DNA of 64,000 nt. Origin: Angomonas deanei. Lineage: Eukaryota; Euglenozoa; Kinetoplastea; Trypanosomatida; Trypanosomatidae. The position numbers and the translations under genes are program-made. The stretch's first letter is position 1, and every line of letters begins with the position of its first letter. Below, piece by piece: positions 9,194 through 18,770 of the stretch. The notes beneath the pieces were generated by a model. It saw nothing but the letters and a program-made list of their open reading frames with translations, was not told the DNA's origin and searched no databases. Where the stretch lies: assembly GCA_903995115.1 (NCBI GenBank), contig LR877150.1, forward strand, positions 761,001 to 825,000, read 5' to 3'.

Positions 9194-9897
9194 ATTAAAA
9201 ATGACGTAATTATTTTATATGTGTGTATATATATTATTTATAGATGTTAATTTTTTATTCTTATTATTTATAATATATGTACGGAAAAATGAAAGAGTAC
9301 TGCGTTTCAGGCTCCGTCGTGAAACAGAATTAGAAACCGTAAATTGGCAAAGAAAACCAAATAAATAATAATAAAAAAAGGTATTTAAACGGAGTAACAA
9401 TGATAAAGCGTATTAGAAAATTGGCGGTTATATACGTTGAACTATCCTAACTTTCGACAAGGAAAAGCAAAAACTTTTCTCTTATCACGTAAAGAAGTGA
9501 TATTTTTATTTAAAAAAAAAAAAATCAGTAAGGAATACCTAGTTTGGGAAGGGGAAGGGGGAGGAAAGAGAAAACAAAAAACGAGAAAAGAGAAATCGAA
9601 CAGTAGGGTACAATTGTGAAAAAAAAAGTTACAACCGTATCTGTTCTACCCTTTTCACTACTAAATAATAATTTACCTGACTAAACTACAACTGGTTTCA
9701 AGAAAGAAGGAAAGAGAAAGCGTTATGGTTACAAGGCGTTTGGAAAATCTCCTTATTGGTAGTTCACTTGGGCACACCCACTAACGGCTAACAAACGAAA
9801 AAATAGATGGTACTCGTTCTTTACAATATCTATACATATATACATGAATCCAATTGGCCGCAATCATTATCCTTACGACCGGTTTCAGGAGGGTTTG
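9194..9897. other. Intergenic spacer between the RRM protein and the androglobin-like gene
   Basis: AT-rich sequence with TA-rich stretches near 9220-9290 and a polypurine block near 9540-9600. That block would be a pyrimidine tract on the coding strand, but it lies some 350 bases from the RRM-protein ATG, so its role is unclear. No credible ORF, tRNA or structured RNA seen. Confidence 0.55.
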
Positions 9898-12800
9898 TTA
9901 GGAGTGCGATACAGACTTTTGCCTCTTTGTGTGACCGTCCTCTGGCGCGTGGCCTAAAACAGAGGAAAACACCAACGGCTCCTCCGTGGTTCCGATGGCC
10001 TCCCAGCGCGACTGCACGACCTTGTTGAGGAACGGCGCGTTACACTTTTGCAGATCCGCCAACACCAAGCTGGTGTCATCGTGGATCCCTTCCGAGAGGG
10101 TTTTTAGCTCTTGCTGGAATTTTGTCGTCTTCTCTCGCTCCTCGCCCTGCTCCATTTCAGCGTACGCCGCCGCGTGGGAGGCGGTCGGCGATACGGAGGA
10201 ACTAGCGGTGACACTTGTTTTACCCTTCCCCTTCTTATCCCGTCCACCGGCAGAGCTGCTTGGCATGACAGGGGAGGTAACGGCGACTGCCTCTACCACC
10301 TCGACTTCCCTCAGCGGCAAGAAGCCGCACGCGGTACTCCTGCGGGGCCAGTGGGGCAGCGTGGCGTTGCTCCCCATCCTCGGGGTCTTGGGTGACAATG
10401 GTGAAGGTTTGCAAAGCTGCGTTGGACGTGTGTCGCCGGGAGTTCGTTCGTGTTTTTTCCACCACCTTTTCCTCGTCCACCGCCTCTACAAAGGGAAGAA
10501 ATACGTTGGTTGGGTTGTTCAAGAACTGCTTGCGACTCTGGCGGCCCCGCTCCTGACGCTGGATCTCCTCGGCGGCGGCGGCGGCCTGCTGCTGCTTACT
10601 CGTCTTGCCAGATCCTTGCGAAACCCCAGCGCTACCCGCGCGTGCTTGTGTACCCGCCGCCGCTGGGGTCGTGGCTGCACTCGCGTCGGTCGTCTTGTCC
10701 TGGATGAACTGCAGTGTTTGCCTCCACTGTTGACGGACCGTCGTGAGACAGTCTTCGTTAGCGAGAATCGACTTGTTCTCCACCTTGGCAGCGGAGAGCT
10801 GAAGTGTGAAGTAGTACTGAACATCCAACGAGTCGTCTCCCAGTTGGGGGTTGGAGCTGCTTCTAGGCGACCACTGCTGCATGCCACCATCGGCGGAGAG
10901 TCGACGGGAGACAGAGCCTTTCTTCTTGTCCTGTGACGGTCGCCTCCTCTTCGACACCGAGGCAGCCGGGTTCTCCCGTTGGCGCGACTCCGCCTGCTCC
11001 TGCTGCAGCAGCTGTTGCTCGGCTGACATCTCCTCCTTCCGTCGCTGCTCGTACCCTTGGGGGTCACTCTCGATATCGCGCAGGTGGTTCGCCCGCTTTT
11101 CCTCCATTTGGATCTCCGTCGCCTTGCGCTGGGAGAAGAATTTCATCTCCAGGCTGTGCCGCATATACTCATCCCACTCAATACTCTTCTCTTTTGGAAT
11201 CGTCCCCTCCACGACAAAGTAGCAGTTCTTACCCTTCTCCCCCGCGTCAAGGGAGAGGTCCGGCAGAAACACGGCGCCCATGTTCCCCACCGACTCGTAC
11301 ACAATATCCTCCCTGTGCGACTCGTAGAAACTGCTTCCACCGTTGGTTAGCGTGAGCGTGTTATAATTACCTGTCAATCTCGTGATGACGACATTGAATG
11401 GGATTTGAAAAGCATCCACGACACGGCAGCTCAGCGTCAAGTGTGCCTGCTCCGTCACCCCAAAGGCGTGGCTGAACAGAATATGGCTACCTCCCCTGGA
11501 CAGTTTGCCAGAGTTCTTAATGACGGTGGCACTGTGGGGGATACTTTCGAACGCGGCTAGTTCATTGTCTGAGCGAACCGTCGCCTGCCACACTCCTTTC
11601 GGTAAGGCGCTCTTTCTGGGAGACAGCACCAGGCCACTCTTCCGCTTAAACGACTTTGTGCAGGCCATGAGTAAAATTCCCTTCCCGTCGTTATTGGTAA
11701 TTTCATACTGCATTAACCGGCCCATTTCCCCTTTGGTCAGTACCGCCCCCGTCTCCAAGTCCACCAGGACAAGCGACACATTGGCGAGGAATTCCGTCTC
11801 ATCGAAATCGCCGATCGGTGCCTCCCCGACCGCATCGCCAGCATTCGTTTGAATGTCAGAGGAGCTCTTTCGCTGTGTCTTGCTGCCTGTCGGAGCGCCG
11901 CCAGCCGGCTTGCCTTTGGAGGCAGACGCCATGGGGATGCTGCGCAGCGTGCTGGGGTCTACATCGGCCGGAAATCCATTCAAGAGGACGGTGACTCTCG
12001 TTGGTCCGGTAACTTTTAGTTTCCGCTTAAAGAGCACCTGTTCCCCCTTGGATGGATCGAACGAGGCGTAGTAATCCGCGTCCACCACCGTGTGCACAGA
12101 GCCTTGCTTGCTGAATTCCCCTACATTGTTTTTCACTTGTACGGTGGCGTTGGTAAGAAATGCAATGCTATCCCCGCGGGTCATTCGAGGTATCGTGACA
12201 CGAAACGTGTGGCACCCCTTTGGCAGCAGCGAAACCGTGGCACTCCTCCTTCCTTGATTGTACCGCATGTTCACCGCCCTAGAGAGTGGCTGTGCCCTGT
12301 CCCATTGATAGTGGTCAATGTAAATCTCGTTGACGAGCGAAACCGGCGCCGCCTTGGTCTCACTCGTGATCTCGCCGTCGGAGCCTTCCGTCGTTAATGC
12401 CGAACCGTCCAAAGTGGCTGTACCACGGCTGTAAATCACCGTCGTCAGCTCCTCCTCCTTCTCGCACTCTACATTCACCCAAACCACTCGCTCATGAACA
12501 CCAGAGACACCCTCCGCGGTTTCCGGCGCGCCGACCCCAGAAGAGCTCTTTTTACCCGAAGCCCCCAGACGTGGCCTCCTGTGCACTGCCGCCAGTGCTT
12601 TCGTACTCCACCACCGCAGTGTTTTGGTACAGCCCATCTAGGCAGCGGAAAAGAACGAGAAAGTTCATTTGCTCGCAGAGCTCCTCGACCGTCAGCCACA
12701 CACTGGTGACCGAATTCTCCTTGTCGGTCGGTATCGCGGAGGCGGATCCCCCAGATCGCGAGAGGATCTCCACCACGTCTGCTGCATTGCGCTCCCGCTG

Positions 12801-14291
12801 GAAAAAGCCCTCTTGTGTATCCGTCTTTGGCGTCGTTTGCACGTGAATGGCTAACGTGTTCCGTAGTGGTGCTATATCCGCAATAGAAAACAGCTGAGCC
12901 CCACTGTTCAAACCAGGGGAGGCGACAGACGACTTTTCCGGCATCCGCAGGGCCGAAATCAACTGACAAAAGTCCACCTCTTTCGCCGGTAGTGGAACCC
13001 CCGATTCGCCGCCGTCGTCGTTTTCTACGGATCCCTCCGCCGTCGCACTTTTCTCTTGAATCGAATTTCGCCTCTTTTCCGACTTGTCAGCTAGTTGCTT
13101 CATGTACTTTACCAAAACGGCAGTGACGCTCACGGCCTCCTTTGGGTGGAAGGAGTAGTAGTGAGGCATCCAGTTTCCTGTAAAGCAGGAAATAAGGAGC
13201 TCTGGCGCTTCAAAGAACACGGACCCCGCCTCCCCCTTGAAGCACTTGATCAGCGCTTTCGCGAGAAGGGCGGGCCACAGCTCCTTGAGGCTACTAATGG
13301 TCAGCAACGGCCTTCCCAGTTCGTCCACGGGTAGTTTGTCGTCTATCCGCACTTTCCGCCACGCCCCCTCCACAAACAGCTTGACCATGTACTTCCCACT
13401 GGGGTTGTACACGGGGTGATGCGTGCCTGGGGCGTGTGGGTAAATGAGCTCCCAAAGGTACTGTCCTTCCGGGATCAACTCCTGCGCACTCTCGACCAGC
13501 AGCAGCGCACTATTAAAGGAAGACATGAGAAACGGGGGAACCGACTTTAGTTTCGACAGTGCCTCCGCTCGTTGTAGCTTGTGGCGTAGCGCCGTGCTGT
13601 AGCGAGAGCCACACGCCTCCGCTGGGGTCTCGGCGCACCCTAACGTGAGGGTTGGGTCGTATGGTTCCATGAGGGTGGGCAGCCCTCTATACTGTTGAAT
13701 CACCTCCGTGCGCTCCACATTCTGCCAGTGCTCCGCGTCCTGGGGGACCATCTCGTCTAAAAAGGTCACAATCTCGGGGTGCTTTTCATGAATGGAAATT
13801 TCGCTCACTACCTGATCCTTGGCCGCTGTCTTTTTACTATTGGCGGGGGCACTTTTTGCCATGGACGTTTCCGCGACGAGCTCGGCGTCCGCCATGGACC
13901 GGAGCGGTCGCAAGTCCTCCGCCGCGGCATAGGGCTCCAGAAAGGGGGTGGTGTTGCGGTGCACCACCGGCCGGAAGGGCTTCACAATGTCCTCCGGCTT
14001 CTCCCACGACACCTTAAAGTTACTCGCCCCTGCCTCTATTCCACCAAATGTGTAGTGTGCTGCAATAAAATTCTCCAAAATGGCATTTCCCTCACTGTCG
14101 CCAAAGTTGGTCGGTGAGGTTGGCTCTTTGGAGCCTTTGCCTTTGCTCGGTGCGCCACCCTGACCACTGAGGTGGGGGCCCCAGTTCTCTTGCGCAATTG
14201 CCGCCTCGTCCCAGAGGGGAATGTTGCAACTACTGAAAAATCCTTGGCTGGTGGAGGCAGTCTCCTTTGTTTTTTGAGTCTTTGGTGGCAT
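9898..14291 (-). CDS. Androglobin-like calpain-domain protein, coding sequence split over three frames
   Basis: Three overlapping minus-strand frames read as one protein of about 1,460 residues: 14291-12552, then to 10235, then to 9898. The first part has a calpain-like module in which GKYMVKLFVEGAWRKVRIDD and SSLKELWPALLAKALIKC match the calpain-like region of animal androglobin and calpain-7. I cannot place a Cys-His-Asn catalytic triad, so it may be a non-peptidase scaffold. The second part is beta-rich, followed by a charged coiled-coil stretch. No globin domain is recognised. Both junctions are +1. The first lies at 12552-12637, next to a G5 run (coding strand) at 12562-12566. The second is most likely at the GGG of 10308-10310, because codon content switches there. 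Assembly indels, a decayed gene or frameshifting would all explain this. Confidence 0.55.
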
Positions 14292-14588
14292 ATTTCAATG
14301 TATCAGTGTATCACAAGGAAACAATACTAATAATATTCACTAGAGGAACGCGTAGAGAGAGAACGAAAAAATGTGGTATCCCCCATAGAAACACGACAGA
14401 ACTCCTATTGTCGTTCCCTTTTTAACGTGTCCCGTGCACTACTTTACATATATATATATATATATTAACGGAATGTATAGTGATCTGTTCTAATGTGTTA
14501 AAATAAACAATTTGAAGAATACTCTGCATGATGAATAAAAGTGACGTTCGTCAAAATAAATTAAAAAAAATGAGTTCTGGCTTCTCCG

Positions 14589-15365
14589 TCAAAGCAGCCG
14601 CTCAATCACCACCGCAATGTCTCCCCTCGTCTCTTGCAGCATGTCCAAAATAGCGTCGTCACTGAACTGCGCGCCCATTCCTGTGGCGCGAATCTGGTTC
14701 AGCTCATCCTTGTAGCGTGCCTTGCCTTGGAGCACCGGCTTGGTCTTGAGACTCTCAAAGAAGTCATCGTCGTCCTCCTCGTAGTGCAGCTCATCGTCCT
14801 TCTTTTGCAGTTCGTTCTTTTCCTCCATCTGGACCGGTTCAAAGTCCGGCGGGAGCTCCGTCACGGACTTTGCCGCGAGCTCGTGGCACTTCTTGTCGTA
14901 CTCTGCCCGGTTGTTGCGGAACATCACCAGTGCATCCACGTTGGCGGGGGCGCCGGCGTCCTTGGGGTCCGGCTCACTAAGGAGCGAGAGGATGGAAATA
15001 AAGACGGAACGCATGGTTTGTACCGGGGTCCACCGCATCATCGCCGTTTCTAACGTGTTTCGTTCATCCTCGCCTGGGGGGTGGAGAATGGAGATGCACA
15101 CTTTGCCATTATCTTCCCCCTTGTTATAGACATTGGGGTGCCAGAAGGAACTGAGCACGCGAAATTCAGGGGGCTCCATGGGAAACTCCTTTGGGAACTT
15201 CACCTGTGCCTTGTAGGTGCCGCCGGCGTAAGGGGTGTCGCTCGGGCCGGCGAACCACACGGTCCAGACGTACACACTCTTGTCCGCCTCCACCCGGAAC
15301 CCACCTGGGGGGCTCTTCAAAAGCTCCTTCAGCTGTTTCTGAATAAATGGAACGGCAGAAGACAT
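14589..15365 (-). CDS. CDC34/UBE2R-like ubiquitin-conjugating enzyme with C-terminal UBA-like tail
   Basis: An E2 that accepts ubiquitin from E1 and passes it on with an E3. In the 258-residue protein the UBC fold spans about 1-170, with the HPN triad in SFWHPNVY and the active-site Cys90 in NGKVCISILHPPGED. It has the long acidic-loop insertion typical of the CDC34/UBE2R and UBE2G groups (PPGEDERNTLETAMMRW). NVDALVMFR further supports that family. An acidic linker (EEDDDDFF, about 205) leads to about 35 residues resembling a UBA domain (DDAILDMLQETRGDIAVVIERLL, without the earlier helix). The ATG at 15365 is chosen because upstream codons are a translated TAA-type microsatellite. Termination is TGA. 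Confidence 0.85.
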   Translation of the reverse strand: MSSAVPFIQKQLKELLKSPPGGFRVEADKSVYVWTVWFAGPSDTPYAGGTYKAQVKFPKEFPMEPPEFRVLSSFWHPNVYNKGEDNGKVCISILHPPGEDERNTLETAMMRWTPVQTMRSVFISILSLLSEPDPKDAGAPANVDALVMFRNNRAEYDKKCHELAAKSVTELPPDFEPVQMEEKNELQKKDDELHYEEDDDDFFESLKTKPVLQGKARYKDELNQIRATGMGAQFSDDAILDMLQETRGDIAVVIERLL

Positions 15366-15795
15366 TCTAATAATAATAATAATAATAATAACAGTGATAA
15401 TATAAGTGCAAGTTGAGAAACCAACAAGCAAAAAAGAAAAAAAAAGCGCAATGAAAACTAAACTATCCTTTTAAACACCAAAATAACCATTAAAGAAGGA
15501 ATGGGATTCACAAAAGGAAAAACAAATGACCACGTCGTACAACACAGCAGCAAATCAAGAATATGGAATACAACAAGGCGATCCGGCGGAGAGACAGGAA
15601 TAATTTATTTTTTTTGTTTATTATATATAGTTAATAATTACGCTTCATTTAGCACAAACACACATACATATTCCTTTAAATGATTAACTTTTTTTGAAAA
15701 TCAACATCATTATTATACTAGAAAAAAAAATTATTTAAGTAAACATTTAGATTGAAGAAATTTTGTTAGTAGAACGGAAGAAAAAAAAAAAAACG
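15366..15795. other. Intergenic spacer between the E2 and Tudor-SN genes
   Basis: It contains a (TAA)n microsatellite at 15368-15391 immediately upstream of the E2 start. A purine tract at about 15429-15447 would be a coding-strand pyrimidine tract. The rest is AT-rich with no supported gene and should include the Tudor-SN 3' UTR. Confidence 0.6.
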
Positions 15796-18540
15796 TTATA
15801 GGTCGTCGTCTTCTTCAATGTCACCAAACTGCCAAATACCCTTGTGCCCTTTACGCGCAATATCCTTCGCCGCCTCGTGGCGCTTGTACTCCTTGGGGTC
15901 CACGGTCTGGGCACGTTGATCCAACATCGCTAGTCCACGTTGAAGTAGGGTCTCATTCAGGGAGGCCACATTTTCGTTCGTGGTGACGGTAAAGTACGTG
16001 GAGCCGGAGGCATCCTTGTAGACCGCCTTGGCGAGGACATCGGTGGAGAAGTCATAGATGGCCTCAATGCAGGATTGCGTGGCAGACTCGTTCTCCTTGT
16101 ACTGTTTGAGGAAGGCAAGGTGGGCCAACCGCGCGTAGGGGGCAGCGTCGCGAACAATGTTGAAGTCCGCATCCGACGGGATGGAGTGCACGTTGGACAG
16201 ACTCACAGAGTCCGCATTGCCAAAGTCAATAAACTTGACGTCCACGGTCTCGGACGCCTTGTTTACCTTGAGCACCTTTCCTCGACACCACAGGTTGTCT
16301 GCCGCGTAGAGGGCCACTACCAGCTCTCCCTTCTTGGGGTTCGCGCAGAGGGGACCGACGGTAGAGGCTTTATTCACCAAGGCCTGCATCTTGCCAGACG
16401 CCTCCTCCGTTTCAGGGGTGCAGTCTTGCAGATAGACGGAAATGCCGTCTTCGCCCACCTCTGTGATCACATACGGCAGTAACTTGGACGAGTCGTCGGT
16501 GACTTTGCTAAGTCCAAAAGGGTCCGCCGAGGCGGCCGCCTTGGCTGCACTGATGGGCACCTCGCCCCTGGTCTCGTCAAAGATGTTCAACTTGGCCTCG
16601 CGCGCCTTTTCCTCCGCGTCACATAACTCATGGCAGAAGGGCAGCTTGTCGGCATTGCTAACACTAGCGTAACCGGCCTCGGCCAAGGCAACAGAGGCGT
16701 TCGTGCCGTCGGGTAGGGATACACCGCAAATAAAGTTGCCGCCGCGGTCAGAGAAGAACACCTGAACATTCACGTCTCTTTGTTGGAGGAGGTTGATGGT
16801 GAATAGCTTTGCCTCCTCTGCCAGCGGGCTCACTTCGTGGGGTGCGGCACCAAAGGGGCTTTGTGGCGTGGTAATACCGGCGAGCTTCACGGAAATCTGA
16901 AAGCGCTCCTTTGGGATAAACACGCGAAGGGAGCTGGGGCCCAGCACTACGTCTACCACGCCACTCAGCACGGGTGGGCGACCACCCTGCATGCCCTTTT
17001 GGAGAAAGTTCAAATAGTACTTGGCCTTCGACTCGCCCAGTCGGTTGAGCTCGACCACCTTGACCGGGATATTGTGCTTCTCTCCATAAATGCCCTTCTG
17101 TGCCTCTTTCGCGTTCTCCTCCGCCGTCTTCAACTCCGTTACACAGGAGCAGACATCGGACTTGGCGAGGAAAAAGTGCGCAAAGCCACTCTCAATGAGG
17201 GCAGCGTTAATATTGTCGCCGCTGTCCACATCGGTGATGACGGCGGCAGGGCGGACTTCCATCGTTTTGGGGATGCACCGTGCGTACTCCACCTGCACCG
17301 TCACCTTCTTCCCAATGTAGTGCGAACGGACAAACTCCTTGGACTCCCAGGCGTAGTCGTCGTATGTGACACGCGTTTCGGGCGCACTGCCCTCGGGCGA
17401 TCGGCTAATGTTGCGGCTGCAGCGGACACCAGCGAGGGAGAGACGGTACAGCGTGTTGGTGTTACTCTCCTGAACCACTAAAATATCTCCCTGCACCACT
17501 TGGACCAGTTTGCCCTCAAACAGGAGCGGGCCGGTAAAGCGGGGACCTGCGGTGCCGTCGGGGAGTGTGGTGGGTAATCCGTCTTGCGGCGCGGCGTCTC
17601 CAGAAACCACTTTCTGCGGGGCATCGTCCTTGGCGACGAAATTCTTCCAAGTCCCTACGTGGTTCTCCTTTGCCTGTAACTCGGCCTTCTGCAGTTGCTC
17701 TACACGGTCCGACAAGGCAAGGGTGGCGTTGTGCAGCTTCACGAACCCTTTGCTCAGCAGCTCCTCTTGGAAGGTGCCTTTCTTGGACACGACCGAGATC
17801 ATGGTGTTGTTAAACTTGTCAAACCCGTCGACGCGTACCTGCACGTTGCGGTTGAGAATAAACCGTTCCACGTATACTTTACCCAACTCCAGCAACTCTA
17901 CCCCGTCGAGATCTTTGTCCAGGATTCCGGTGAAGCGGACCGGCACCTGCACATCGCCCAGCTCGCTGGAGGAGAGCACAAGGCCAGTGGTGGAAAGTAC
18001 CTTCTCCACTCGGCAGAGGAGTTCCTTGCCCACAAACGGAGTGAGAACCGCCTCCTGCTCATCCGGCGCTAAGTTTTTCAGGGAGCGAACCTTCCCAGCG
18101 GCGTCGGCGGCAAACAAACCTTTCTTCGCCTTGCGGGCCTGGTTCATGCAGCTGGTGTAGGTGTCGAACAGCGGCTTATCCATACCCTGTGGGATCTTTG
18201 GGGGAATAAGCGCCAGACCTTCCTGTAACAGCAACTGGGAGGCGTCCTCGCCACTCTGCAGGCTAATACGACCACCGGAGCGTTGAAGATTTTCATTGTA
18301 GTAATCTTCTATAAACCGGACGGGTTTGCCTATGAAACGGGACCGGATCAGTTCCGCCGCCTCGTAGGCACACGGATCCTCCTCACTAAATTCCCCGCCG
18401 GCCGCTCTGCGCGCGATACGGGGGGCTTGAATGAAACTCAGCACAATAGGGGTCAACTTGGCTTTTTCGTACGGACTAGAGACTGGCTTCATCAAGACCA
18501 GTCGGTCACCCGACTCTACCGAGAAAACAATATGCGACAT
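15796..18540 (-). CDS. SND1: Tudor staphylococcal nuclease (Tudor-SN/SND1)
   Basis: A 914-residue protein with the family's standard layout of four staphylococcal-nuclease-like repeats and a C-terminal Tudor domain embedded in a fifth, partial SN fold. Repeat signatures include VLSFIQAPRIARR with the following FIGKPVRFIEDYYN, then LSLAGVRCSRN and ISVKLAGITTPQSPFG. The Tudor core is ALYAADNLWCRGKVLKVN followed by VKFIDFGNADSV, with the aromatic-cage residues expected for methyl-arginine binding. Tudor-SN acts in stress granules, RNA turnover and splicing; in kinetoplastids I expect a cytoplasmic RNA role. Start is the first ATG, the frame is intact and the stop is TAA. Confidence 0.92.
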   Translation of the reverse strand: MSHIVFSVESGDRLVLMKPVSSPYEKAKLTPIVLSFIQAPRIARRAAGGEFSEEDPCAYEAAELIRSRFIGKPVRFIEDYYNENLQRSGGRISLQSGEDASQLLLQEGLALIPPKIPQGMDKPLFDTYTSCMNQARKAKKGLFAADAAGKVRSLKNLAPDEQEAVLTPFVGKELLCRVEKVLSTTGLVLSSSELGDVQVPVRFTGILDKDLDGVELLELGKVYVERFILNRNVQVRVDGFDKFNNTMISVVSKKGTFQEELLSKGFVKLHNATLALSDRVEQLQKAELQAKENHVGTWKNFVAKDDAPQKVVSGDAAPQDGLPTTLPDGTAGPRFTGPLLFEGKLVQVVQGDILVVQESNTNTLYRLSLAGVRCSRNISRSPEGSAPETRVTYDDYAWESKEFVRSHYIGKKVTVQVEYARCIPKTMEVRPAAVITDVDSGDNINAALIESGFAHFFLAKSDVCSCVTELKTAEENAKEAQKGIYGEKHNIPVKVVELNRLGESKAKYYLNFLQKGMQGGRPPVLSGVVDVVLGPSSLRVFIPKERFQISVKLAGITTPQSPFGAAPHEVSPLAEEAKLFTINLLQQRDVNVQVFFSDRGGNFICGVSLPDGTNASVALAEAGYASVSNADKLPFCHELCDAEEKAREAKLNIFDETRGEVPISAAKAAASADPFGLSKVTDDSSKLLPYVITEVGEDGISVYLQDCTPETEEASGKMQALVNKASTVGPLCANPKKGELVVALYAADNLWCRGKVLKVNKASETVDVKFIDFGNADSVSLSNVHSIPSDADFNIVRDAAPYARLAHLAFLKQYKENESATQSCIEAIYDFSTDVLAKAVYKDASGSTYFTVTTNENVASLNETLLQRGLAMLDQRAQTVDPKEYKRHEAAKDIARKGHKGIWQFGDIEEDDDL

Positions 18541-18770
18541 CGTTACCTTTGATCGGGGAATACTGTGAAAACGGTATAAATAGCAAATAAATAAGACTCA
18601 ACTGAAAAATAGAAGAAAGCGACGAGAAAGAGGTTCTTAAAAAAAAAAAAAAGGTCACCGCAACAGAAAACACCCTATCAAACCAAAGCCTTCACATCAG
18701 TGTTCGACGGTTTGCAAAACAGCAGAGAGAAGTACAAAAACAAAATACAGTTACACTCCCATAAACAGCT

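Noticed and set aside
12552-12637. A cis-spliced intron to explain the frame change in the androglobin-like gene
   Set aside because: The two frames overlap directly with no sequence to remove, and no GT-AG pair gives a better protein; the same applies to the other junctions.
15366-15431. N-terminal extension of the E2 upstream of 15365
   Set aside because: It is a translation of a TAA-type microsatellite giving an Ile run; the domain begins properly at the ATG.
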